27,759 nucleotides of DNA, taken from assembly GCA_964458575.1 (NCBI GenBank), contig CAYWMD010000078.1, positions 1 to 27,759 on the forward strand, written 5' to 3'. The translations under genes were made by a program, and so were the position numbers. Under the pieces are notes generated by a model that saw only the letters and a list, made by a program, of their open reading frames with translations, did no database searches and was not told the origin of the DNA. Position 1 is the first letter of the stretch. Every line of letters begins with the position of its first letter. Shown here piece after piece: positions 1-6,709 of this stretch. The DNA comes from CAYWMD01 sp964458575 (GTDB lineage: Bacteria > Verrucomicrobiota > Verrucomicrobiia > Limisphaerales > JADLHS01).

Positions 1-711
1 CACCCCGGTCATCGCACCCTTGAACCCCTCTTCGGCCTTGTGCGCCAGTTTGAGCGCCAGTTCGCCCTTGGGCAGCCGCCGGACAAACCGCTCAAAATCC
101 TTCGACCAACGATTGTAGCGCGGATGGGTGATGACCTTGTTCAGGTAGGCTGAAATCGCCCCGACGTTTTTGGCGATGCTCCACTCGTTGTCGTTGAGGA
201 TGCCAATGAACCGCTTGGTGGTGCTGGCGATGTTGTTCAGCGCCTCATAGGAAACGCCGTTGGTCAGCGCGGCGTCGCCGAAGATGCAGACCACGTTTTC
301 GTCCGAACTCCGCTTGTCCCGCGCGGCGCACATGCCCAACGCCGCGGACAACGCCGTGCCCGCGTGCCCCGCGCCGAAGCAGTCGTGCGGACTCTCCGTG
401 CGCAGACAAAACCCGTTCAGGCCGTCGGTCTGACGGATGGTGTGAAAGCGGCCTTTGCGCCCGGTCAGCAATTTATGGACGTAGCTCTGATGGCTGACGT
501 CCCAGACAAATTTGTCCTTCGGCGTGCTGAAAACAGAATGGAGCGCGAGCGTCAATTCCACGACCCCGAGATTCGGGCCGAGATGCCCGCCGCTTTTCGC
601 GAGGACCGTGATGAGTTCGTAACGGATTTCCTCAGCGAGCTGAGTCAGTTGTTCGAGCGTCAGTTTTTTGACGTGCAATGGGTCGTCAACCATGTCGAGG
701 TAGCGGCTCAT
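1..711 (-). CDS. dxs: 1-deoxy-D-xylulose-5-phosphate synthase, N-terminal 237 residues (runs off window)
   Basis: This enzyme condenses pyruvate and glyceraldehyde 3-phosphate using thiamine diphosphate, the first step of the MEP isoprenoid pathway, in the cytosol. I translated it by hand from the ATG at 711; the frame stays open to base 1, so only about the first third of a roughly 620-640 residue protein is present. Family signatures are the SGGHLGPNLGVVELTLAL stretch (thiamine-site His), the WDVSHQSYVHKLLTGR stretch, and NDNEWSIAKNVGAIS, which carries the Mg-binding Asn. The Mg/ThDP motif reads GDAALTNG, where characterised enzymes such as E. coli Dxs have GDGAITAG; the Asp is kept but the second Gly is Ala. 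xseB lies 63 bases upstream on the same strand, a common arrangement because xseB often precedes ispA/dxs. No ispA is seen between them. Identity is secure. Confidence 0.93.
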   Translation of the reverse strand, partial: MSRYLDMVDDPLHVKKLTLEQLTQLAEEIRYELITVLAKSGGHLGPNLGVVELTLALHSVFSTPKDKFVWDVSHQSYVHKLLTGRKGRFHTIRQTDGLNGFCLRTESPHDCFGAGHAGTALSAALGMCAARDKRSSDENVVCIFGDAALTNGVSYEALNNIASTTKRFIGILNDNEWSIAKNVGAISAYLNKVITHPRYNRWSKDFERFVRRLPKGELALKLAHKAEEGFKGAMTGV

Positions 712-714
712 AGT

Positions 715-788
715 TCGCTAAAACGTTCAGTCGTTGAATCGTGGCATCGGCTTTCGATGTAACGATTTAACGGTTCACGTTTCAATGT
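715..788 (-). repeat. Degenerate CGTTNAAN-type repeat tract spanning the xseB end and xseB-dxs gap
   Basis: Read on the minus strand, this stretch contains successive roughly 8-base units resembling CGTTNAAN (for example CATTGAAA, CGTTAAAT, CGTTACAT and later GATTCAACG and GAACGTTT). The first unit supplies the last codons of xseB (Ile-Glu-Thr-stop). The same phrase, TTGAAACGT then AACCGTT, occurs in the reading frame of xseA at about 3068-3118. I infer a dispersed or minisatellite-like element; a genome-wide copy count is needed to establish that. Confidence 0.45.
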
Positions 789-1050
789 CTTTTTCCACCG
801 GCTTCAATTTCATTTCGCCCGACGCGGTCTTCTCCAGTTGCTGAATCTTCAATTCAGCCTCTGCCAGCTTCGCCTGACAGACCTGCGCCAGCTTCATCCC
901 TTCCTCGTATCTGGCCACGAGGCTTTCCAGCGGCAAATCGTCGCTTTCCATCGCTTCCACGATGGTTTCGAGCTTTTTCAAGGCGTCTTCAAACGGAAGA
1001 CCGCCTTTACCGGGGCCGCTCGGGCCCGCAGCTTTCATTGCGTTTGCCAT
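775..1050 (-). CDS. xseB: Exodeoxyribonuclease VII small subunit
   Basis: This is the small helical subunit that assembles in several copies on XseA to form exonuclease VII, which degrades single-stranded DNA in both directions. The 91-residue product has the family core FEDALKKLETIVEAMES followed by LPLESLVARYEEGMKL and a coiled-coil LAEAELKIQQLE, matching the family in length and order. The ATG at 1050 is followed four codons later by a second ATG, so either could start translation; neither has a strong Shine-Dalgarno. Its stop codon and last residues lie in a degenerate CGTTNAAN-type repeat that continues into the gap before dxs. It is separated from xseA by an opposite-strand gene, although the two subunits are often neighbours. 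Confidence 0.92.
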   Translation of the reverse strand: MANAMKAAGPSGPGKGGLPFEDALKKLETIVEAMESDDLPLESLVARYEEGMKLAQVCQAKLAEAELKIQQLEKTASGEMKLKPVEKDIET

Positions 1051-1173
1051 GGGCCAGAAGATAGAACAACCGCCTTCGCCCCGTCCAGTTCCAACTCAGC
1101 CGCGCCGCCACACGGCAAGAATCCACTTTTCCTTGACGCTGGTTTCATGGATAATTGGGCGGTGATTAGTTTG

Positions 1174-2316
1174 ATGTTGTCCGGCTTTAACGTGAAGAAA
1201 CTGGGAGGCTTGATCCTGTTGGGCGCGGCTTGCGCACGCCTCGATGCCGCAGTTCAAATCCCCGTTGTGACGCAAACGAACGTCAATCTGCGCGTGGTGG
1301 CGGCCAACCTGACTTCCGGCAACAGCCAACGATACGAAACCGCCGGCCTAAACATACTCAAGGGCCTCAAGCCCGACGTGGTCGCCATCCAGGAATTCAA
1401 CGTCAGCAACAACTTCGGCATCAACACCCCCGCGGCCATCCGTTCGATGGTGGACAACACGTTCGGCACGAACTTCGTCTATTTCCGCGAATCGGACGCC
1501 GCTTACAACATTCCGAACGGAGTAATCAGTCGTTACCCCTTCTCAGCCACCGGACAATGGGAGGACAGCGATGCCGGCGTCAATGACCGCGGCTTTGCCT
1601 GGGCCAGCGTGGATCTTCCGGGCACGAATGACCTATACGTCGTGAGCGTTCACCTGAAGGCGAGCAGCGGTTCCGATAATCCGGCGCGGCGCGCCGCCCA
1701 AGCCGCCGAACTCAAGGACCTGATCAGCACGAATTTCCCGGCGAACGCCTGGATCATCGTCGCCGGGGATTTCAATCTCTACGCGGAGACGGAGACCGCG
1801 ATTGAGACTCTCAAGACTTTCCTGAGCGACAGTCCTGTGCCGACCGATTTGAACGGCGACCCGGACACCAATCGTGGCCGCACCGAGCGTTACGACCGCG
1901 TGCTGCCAAGCTTTTCGCTTACCAACGCACTGACGCCGGTGATCCTGCCCTCCCACACCTTTTCCAACGGCCTCGTTTTCGTGTCAACGAACTACGTGCC
2001 CTTAAGCGACGTGACGCCGGTTCAATACGCCGACTCCACCGCCGCGAACATGCAGCACATGGGTGTGGCAAAGGATTTTCGGATTCCATTCTCCATCACG
2101 AATTTCATCAACGTGGATGCACCGGTCCTGTCGTTTGCACCGCCCGGCGTGTTGCGATGGCAGGGAGCCAGCAATCTCACTTACACGGTCTGGGCCAGCA
2201 GCAACCTGACGAGTTGGGAAAATGCGGGCTCGTCCACCTCGACCAATGCGGCGTTCTCCTTCACGAACACAATTAACCCGGGGCGGCAGATCTTTTACCG
2301 CGTGACCTACCCTTGA
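1174..2316 (+). CDS. Secreted endonuclease/exonuclease/phosphatase (EEP)-family protein with C-terminal beta-domain
   Basis: This is a predicted exported metal-dependent phosphodiesterase or nuclease; the substrate is unknown. From the ATG at 1174 it has an N-terminal signal (VKK then GLILLGAACARLDAA). Numbering from the alternative ATG at 1147, EEP motifs follow in order: VVAANLTSG near 50, DVVAIQE with the metal-binding Glu near 83, GVISRYPF near 125, VVSVHLKA near 165, VAGDFNLY with the catalytic Asp/Asn near 206-212, RYDRVL near 248, and a late His in NMQHMGVAKDF near 304 standing for the usual SDH. The last 60 residues form a beta-rich module (YTVWASSNLTSW ... IFYRV) seen at the ends of many exported Verrucomicrobiota proteins. 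I chose 1174 because GGTGAT lies 7 bases upstream. The open frame extends back to 838 but that part only mirrors xseB. Its 3' end overlaps the xseA 3' end by 10 bases, tail to tail. Confidence 0.82.
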   Translation: MLSGFNVKKLGGLILLGAACARLDAAVQIPVVTQTNVNLRVVAANLTSGNSQRYETAGLNILKGLKPDVVAIQEFNVSNNFGINTPAAIRSMVDNTFGTNFVYFRESDAAYNIPNGVISRYPFSATGQWEDSDAGVNDRGFAWASVDLPGTNDLYVVSVHLKASSGSDNPARRAAQAAELKDLISTNFPANAWIIVAGDFNLYAETETAIETLKTFLSDSPVPTDLNGDPDTNRGRTERYDRVLPSFSLTNALTPVILPSHTFSNGLVFVSTNYVPLSDVTPVQYADSTAANMQHMGVAKDFRIPFSITNFINVDAPVLSFAPPGVLRWQGASNLTYTVWASSNLTSWENAGSSTSTNAAFSFTNTINPGRQIFYRVTYP

Positions 2317-3749
2317 GTTTGCGGCTCGGCCTTGCTGAGAACCTCGCCTTGCTTTAGCCGCGTCCTCAACCGCTGACCAGCTTTGACCTTGGAGGCGTCG
2401 CGCAAAATACGCCCGGTCGCGGCGTCCATGGTAATCGAGTAACCGCGCCCCAGCACCTGCTCCGGGCCCAGCAATCGCAGCCGCCCGGCGCTGGTGGTGA
2501 ATCGGGTGCGCCGGTCTTCCAAACCAACACTCACGCGCTCGTGCAAACGATGGAACACTTGCAGCCACACTTCACGCCGCCGCGCCACCACATTCGCGGG
2601 ACGCAACCGCGCCAGGCGCCCGAGGGTGTCCTTCAAAGACACGCGTTGGGTGCGAACCGCCTGCCGCGCGCAACGCAGCAGGCTGACCTGCAAGTCATCG
2701 AGCCGTTGCAGCCACTCGTTCAGTCGCCGGCGCGGATGCAGACGTTCCAGCCGCTGCCGGACCTGCCCCAGGTCTTCCACCAGCCCATCTAGGCGCTGGC
2801 GTAAACGTGAACGCAAAACGTCAGGCGCATCGGCGACGAAGGCGCGGCTGGCAAAAAAGCCTTCCGTGATGATTTCCGCCGCCGCGCTCGGCGTCGCCGC
2901 CCGCAGGTCGGCCACAAAATCGCTGATCGTGAAATCTATCTCGTGGCCCACGGCGGAAACCACCGGGATTGCCGATTCAAAAATCGCGCGCGCCACGACT
3001 TCCTCATTGAAGGCCCACAAATCTTCCAGCGAACCGCCCCCGCGCGTGACAAGAATGAGGTCGAGAGCCGTTGAACCGCGAACCAATTCAACGGTTAAAC
3101 GTTTCAACGCATTAACGGTGGCAAATTCGTTGAGCAACCGGATCGCCGCCGCAATTTCCGCAGCAGCGCCTTCTCCCTGCACCCGGCACGGCGCAAGGAC
3201 GATCTCCAGCGCTGGATTCCGGCGTTGCACGACGTGGAACACGTCCTGAATGGCTGCGCCGGTCGGTGAGGTGACCAGGCCGATTCGCTGCGGATACTCC
3301 GGCAACGGACGTTTTCGCTCCGGCGCAAACAAACCTTCCGCCGCCAGCTTCTGCTTGAGCTTCTCGAATGCGATTTGCAGCGCGCCCACCCCCTGCAACT
3401 CAACCGCGCGCACAATGAGTTGATACTGCCCGCGCGCTTCGTAAACCGTAACGTCACCTTGCAGCAGGACCTTCTGGCCGTCTGCCAGCAATTCGCGATG
3501 CGGAACCGCTTCCCGGGCGAACAAAACACAATTCAACTGCGATGACGCATCCTTGAGTGTGAAATACATGTGACCGGAGGCGTGCGCGCGGAAGTTGGTA
3601 ATCTCGCCCGAAACCCAGAGCGACCCGATCTGCCTTTCCAGCAAGCGCTTGATCTGCGACGTGAGCTCGCTGACAGACAAGACTTTTCGGAGCTGCTCCG
3701 TCGGGAACAGCTCGCCGAAATCCCACTGCGACCTGGAAGGCCTGCTCAT
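2307..3749 (-). CDS. xseA: Exodeoxyribonuclease VII large subunit
   Basis: This is the catalytic subunit of exonuclease VII. The 480-residue product has an N-terminal OB-fold (LSVSELTSQIKRLLE, then VSGEITNFRAHASGHMYFTLKD). The catalytic core follows (RIGLVTSPTGAAIQDV near 155-170, VTRGGGSLEDLWAFNEE near 234-250, VVSAVGHEIDFTISDFVADLRAATPSAAAE near 263-291). A long helical region precedes the C-terminal RGYSI segment. Compared with E. coli XseA, about 17 extra residues sit just before the RGGGSLEDL motif (about 208-230), encoded by repeat-like DNA. Its ATG overlaps the ymdB stop codon by one base (TAATG), implying translational coupling. Downstream it collides with the EEP gene. Confidence 0.96.
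   Translation of the reverse strand: MSRPSRSQWDFGELFPTEQLRKVLSVSELTSQIKRLLERQIGSLWVSGEITNFRAHASGHMYFTLKDASSQLNCVLFAREAVPHRELLADGQKVLLQGDVTVYEARGQYQLIVRAVELQGVGALQIAFEKLKQKLAAEGLFAPERKRPLPEYPQRIGLVTSPTGAAIQDVFHVVQRRNPALEIVLAPCRVQGEGAAAEIAAAIRLLNEFATVNALKRLTVELVRGSTALDLILVTRGGGSLEDLWAFNEEVVARAIFESAIPVVSAVGHEIDFTISDFVADLRAATPSAAAEIITEGFFASRAFVADAPDVLRSRLRQRLDGLVEDLGQVRQRLERLHPRRRLNEWLQRLDDLQVSLLRCARQAVRTQRVSLKDTLGRLARLRPANVVARRREVWLQVFHRLHERVSVGLEDRRTRFTTSAGRLRLLGPEQVLGRGYSITMDAATGRILRDASKVKAGQRLRTRLKQGEVLSKAEPQTQG
3068..3118 (-). repeat. In-frame CGTTNAAN-type repeat insert within xseA
   Basis: On the minus strand this reads as degenerate 8-base units (CGTTGAAA, CGTTTAAC, CGTTGAAT, then TGGTTCGC and GGTTCAAC). 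It sits where canonical XseA proteins have a short link between the AIEL helix and the DVLIVGRGGG strand. About 51 bases (17 codons) are extra relative to E. coli, so the frame is preserved. A related tract lies at 715-788. The boundaries are approximate. Confidence 0.5.
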
Positions 3750-4540
3750 TACGAAATTGTCTCGGACAAACGCAAGATGTTCGTTGCCTTGCCGCTGGCT
3801 TCATCAATCTCAATCACCGCGCCGTGAAGCAGCACGCGGTTTTTCGCCACTTCAAACTTTTGCGGCATGTTCGTTACGAACCGCTTGATGATCGGTTCGA
3901 TTTCCCGGCCCAGAACGCTATCGTGCGGACCGGTGAAGCCGGCGTCGCTCAAATACGCCGTGCCGCCGGGGAAGATTTGTTCGTCCGCAGTTTGGACGTG
4001 GGTGTGCGTGCCCACCACCGCGCTGACCTGTCCCTCCAGCATCCGCGCGAACGCGATCTTTTCCGACGTCGCCTCCGCGTGAAAATCCACGAAGATGATT
4101 TTGGTCCGCTGGCGCAGGCGTTCAATCTCAGGCGGCACCACGAGGAACGGATTTTCCAGCACCGGCATGAACGTGCGCCCCTGGGCGTTCGCCACTGCAA
4201 TTCGGATTTCCGATTTCGAAGTTCGGATTTCAAAAATGGCGCTCCCCTGCCCTGGCGTGCCAGGCGGATAATTGATCGGGCGCACAAACCGCTTCTCGTT
4301 CGCCAGCAGTTCCATGACTTCCTTCTGGTCCCACAAATGGTCCCCACTGGTGATGACGTCCACGCCCGCCGAAAAGATTTCCGCCGCTATCCTCGGGGTG
4401 ATACCGCTGCCACCCGCGGAGTTTTCGCCATTGGCGACGATAAAATCGAGTTGATGCCGTTCGCGGAGTTTCGGCAGCAACGTTTTGACCGCCCGGCGAC
4501 CCGGTTCACCCACGATGTCGCCAATAAATAGAAGCTTCAC
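3749..4540 (-). CDS. ymdB: YmdB/TIGR00282-family metallophosphoesterase
   Basis: This is a cytosolic calcineurin-like phosphoesterase; the Bacillus YmdB protein hydrolyses 2',3'-cyclic nucleotides, and this homologue probably does likewise. The 263-residue product starts at GTG 4540 so that it begins KLLFIGDIVGEPGRR; upstream in-frame sequence has no family similarity. Metal-site motifs are GDIVG (Asp8), ANGENSAGG (Asn/Glu near 37-40), GDHLWD (His68), VDFHAEATSEK (His154) and GTHTHVQTAD (His179, His181), and GTAYLSDAGFTGPHDSV follows. Residues 103-114 (FEIRTSKSEIRI) replace the usual short beta-hairpin after the NYPPGTPG motif and add about four residues; the DNA there is a repeat. The stop overlaps the xseA start (TAATG). 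The preceding lipoprotein gene ends 83 bases upstream. Confidence 0.93.
   Translation of the reverse strand: MKLLFIGDIVGEPGRRAVKTLLPKLRERHQLDFIVANGENSAGGSGITPRIAAEIFSAGVDVITSGDHLWDQKEVMELLANEKRFVRPINYPPGTPGQGSAIFEIRTSKSEIRIAVANAQGRTFMPVLENPFLVVPPEIERLRQRTKIIFVDFHAEATSEKIAFARMLEGQVSAVVGTHTHVQTADEQIFPGGTAYLSDAGFTGPHDSVLGREIEPIIKRFVTNMPQKFEVAKNRVLLHGAVIEIDEASGKATNILRLSETIS
4199..4234 (-). repeat. GAAATCCGAA-type direct repeat inside ymdB
   Basis: On the minus strand GAAATCCGAA occurs twice, separated by CTTCGAAATCG, with a partial third copy (GAAATCGG) in between. In frame it encodes the peptide FEIRTSKSEIRI in ymdB. From memory, similar translated strings occur sporadically in proteins from Verrucomicrobiota and Planctomycetota genomes; a genome-wide search would confirm whether this is a dispersed repeat. 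Confidence 0.5.
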
Positions 4541-4623
4541 GAACCGCAGCGTAGCCGCCAAGTAATGGAAAGTCGAATCTCGATTGGTGCGGGACGGCCA
4601 ACCCTCACCAAATCTACAATTGA

Positions 4624-6684
4624 TCAATCCCCGCTTAAATCGAAACAGCAGATGCTGTCCGGGCCGCGGACGTAAAGCCGACTGCCAACCAGCGCGGGGT
4701 GGGAATAGATCTCCGCATCTTCCTCGAACAGACGCAGTCGGGAACGCACTTGATATTCGTTGCCGTTCGCGGCAATGAGCAGGCATTCACCGTTGAGGGC
4801 GACCACGAGCACGCTGTCCGCGTCAGCGAAGAGCGATACGTGTTCGTCGAACACATTTTCTTCCGCGAGCCAGAGGCATTTCAATCCGGCCTGCAAGTCG
4901 AGGCAGTGAAATCCCTGGCGCGAGCCGAACACTCGGCCGTTGGTGAACACCGGTGTGGCCGTGTCCGGCGAGAGTTCAGCATAAATCGCCCGCGGCGCCG
5001 GAATGATTTTGCCGTCTTGCGCAAAGCCATAAAGACGGGTGCCGTTGTTTTCCGTGGAAACGACCAGTGTTTCTCCCGCAACAATCGGCGTGGGGACGTT
5101 GAAATCCCCCGCAACCGCGGGAACGAGTTTCCAGAGACGCTCGCCCGTTTTCGGATCCCAACCACCCAGCGAGATTTCGTCGTAGCCAACGATTTGCGTT
5201 CTGCCACCCAACCGTGCCGCGATGAAGGAGGCATAAGCGGCGGTTTGGCCGGGACATTTCCAGCGGATTTCCCCGGTGCGCCGGTCGAGCCCCACCAGCG
5301 AGGTTTGCGGTCCGCCGGGATTGACGATCAGCAAATCATCCACGATCAGCGGCGTCGAGCACGTGCCCCACTTCGGCAACTGGCCGTCCAGGTCGCTCAC
5401 GAAATTCAGCTTCCAAAGAACCTTCCCGCCCTCAAGATTGACGCAACGCAAATCACCGAACGCCCCGAGCAAATACACCCTGCCGTCGCAGATCACGGGT
5501 GCGGCGCGAGCGAATTGTCCATAGTCCAGTTTCCCGGGTGCTTGATAATCCACCAGCCACCGCAATTCACCGGTGTTCGCGTCGAGGCAACGGAACACAT
5601 CCCACTCGTCCGCTGGGTCGCGATCCGCGACCAGGACGCAACCATGCGCCACCGAAAGACCAGCAAGCCCGCCGTTCATGGCGGGCTTTTTCCAAAGGAG
5701 ACGCGCTGTGGCCGGCAACCGGGCCGGCAATCGCGGGACGTGCCCGTCGCGGCCCGGCCCGCGCCAGTCCGGCCATTCCGTGTCGCGGACGTCATCCGTC
5801 TTCGCGCTGGGCTGGCTCTTTTCTGATATCGGCACGAAACCATTCTTGCTCTCCATGGCCCGGAGCAGTTTCGGCTTCTGCCGCAGTGCCAGCAAGGCAT
5901 CTTGAAGTCGCTGGCGTTGTTCGGCGGGCATGGAATCGCTCGCGAAAACCGTTACGAACGGGACCGGTCCGGTGCGACCCACGATTTTCAAATCGCCTTT
6001 CTTGATGCTCCCGCAGCCCTCGAGCAACGGCAGTGCGTAACTCGAAATTACGGCCACGGGCGGCGGCTGCTCGGTGCTGTCCAACACATCAATCGCGGCA
6101 TCACTGCACGTCTCGCGCGTGTCGAGTTTGGCGGGCGGACGGACTCCGGCGGTTTTTAATGCGGCCACGGCCGCTGAGTTTTTTTCGGCCGCATTGGCCG
6201 GCCCGAAGATCAGATGCCGGCCTTCGAGATCACCAATGTCGGCGGCAGCGTCGTTGTGTTTGGCAACGAACAACCCCGTCAGCGTCGTCGAACCGTCCAG
6301 GTCCGTAAGCCGGCCTAGCGCATGATAACTGAAATGGGCCGCGGCGGCGTCGTGCTCGACGACAGTCTGTTTGGCAATGACGATCACCGCCCGGTCCGGC
6401 GGCAGGCTGGCAAGCGATTCGCCGAGGTTGTCCGAGAAGGAAATCTCCATCCGCTGTCGCATTGCTTTCGACAGATAAGCAGCGAGCTGGTGATAATCCC
6501 GTTGCGCATAGCCGACCACACACGCGCAGGCCAGTTCCTTTGCGAGCGGATCCATGACGATGACGGCAACCGGCCCGCCTTGCCCGCTGCCCGTCGTATT
6601 CACCGAACTGCATCCGGCAGCCAGCCAGACCGCCAGCACCAGTGCGAACCATCCGCCGCACGATTGTCCGCTGAAATTACGCAC
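4624..6684 (-). CDS. Lipoprotein fusing a PhnD-like substrate-binding domain to a PQQ-like beta-propeller
   Basis: The 686-residue product starts at GTG 6684 with a lipoprotein signal (LVLAVWLAAGC, lipidated Cys25), so it should be membrane-anchored outside the cytosol. Residues about 38-290 look like a phosphate/phosphonate-type periplasmic binding protein (PhnD family): YHQLAAYLSKAM, then GLFVAKHNDAAADIGDLEGRH, then a C-terminal lobe ending ALLALRQKPKLLRAM. Residues about 303-686 begin with the WPDWRGPGRDG signature and continue as repeated propeller blades of the PQQ-binding-like type (LDANTGELRW, VNLEGGKVLWKL, LDRRTGEIRWKC, WDPKTGERLWKL). These WD-free blades are usually structural and need not bind PQQ. 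The gene lies 25 bases after the Cys-rich propeller gene and probably shares its transcript. The fusion is unusual; what it binds cannot be told from sequence. Confidence 0.8.
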   Translation of the reverse strand: MRNFSGQSCGGWFALVLAVWLAAGCSSVNTTGSGQGGPVAVIVMDPLAKELACACVVGYAQRDYHQLAAYLSKAMRQRMEISFSDNLGESLASLPPDRAVIVIAKQTVVEHDAAAAHFSYHALGRLTDLDGSTTLTGLFVAKHNDAAADIGDLEGRHLIFGPANAAEKNSAAVAALKTAGVRPPAKLDTRETCSDAAIDVLDSTEQPPPVAVISSYALPLLEGCGSIKKGDLKIVGRTGPVPFVTVFASDSMPAEQRQRLQDALLALRQKPKLLRAMESKNGFVPISEKSQPSAKTDDVRDTEWPDWRGPGRDGHVPRLPARLPATARLLWKKPAMNGGLAGLSVAHGCVLVADRDPADEWDVFRCLDANTGELRWLVDYQAPGKLDYGQFARAAPVICDGRVYLLGAFGDLRCVNLEGGKVLWKLNFVSDLDGQLPKWGTCSTPLIVDDLLIVNPGGPQTSLVGLDRRTGEIRWKCPGQTAAYASFIAARLGGRTQIVGYDEISLGGWDPKTGERLWKLVPAVAGDFNVPTPIVAGETLVVSTENNGTRLYGFAQDGKIIPAPRAIYAELSPDTATPVFTNGRVFGSRQGFHCLDLQAGLKCLWLAEENVFDEHVSLFADADSVLVVALNGECLLIAANGNEYQVRSRLRLFEEDAEIYSHPALVGSRLYVRGPDSICCFDLSGD

Positions 6685-6709
6685 GGGAAAAAAGGCAGGA
6701 ACGGTTTAA

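Noticed and set aside
838..1173. Upstream extension of the EEP-family gene
   Set aside because: It runs antisense to xseB and would bury the signal peptide more than 100 residues inside the protein. The start at 1174, with GGTGAT upstream, fits better.
4541..4786. Upstream extension of the ymdB-like gene
   Set aside because: It overlaps the end of the lipoprotein gene in another frame; the family start KLLFIGD follows the GTG at 4540.
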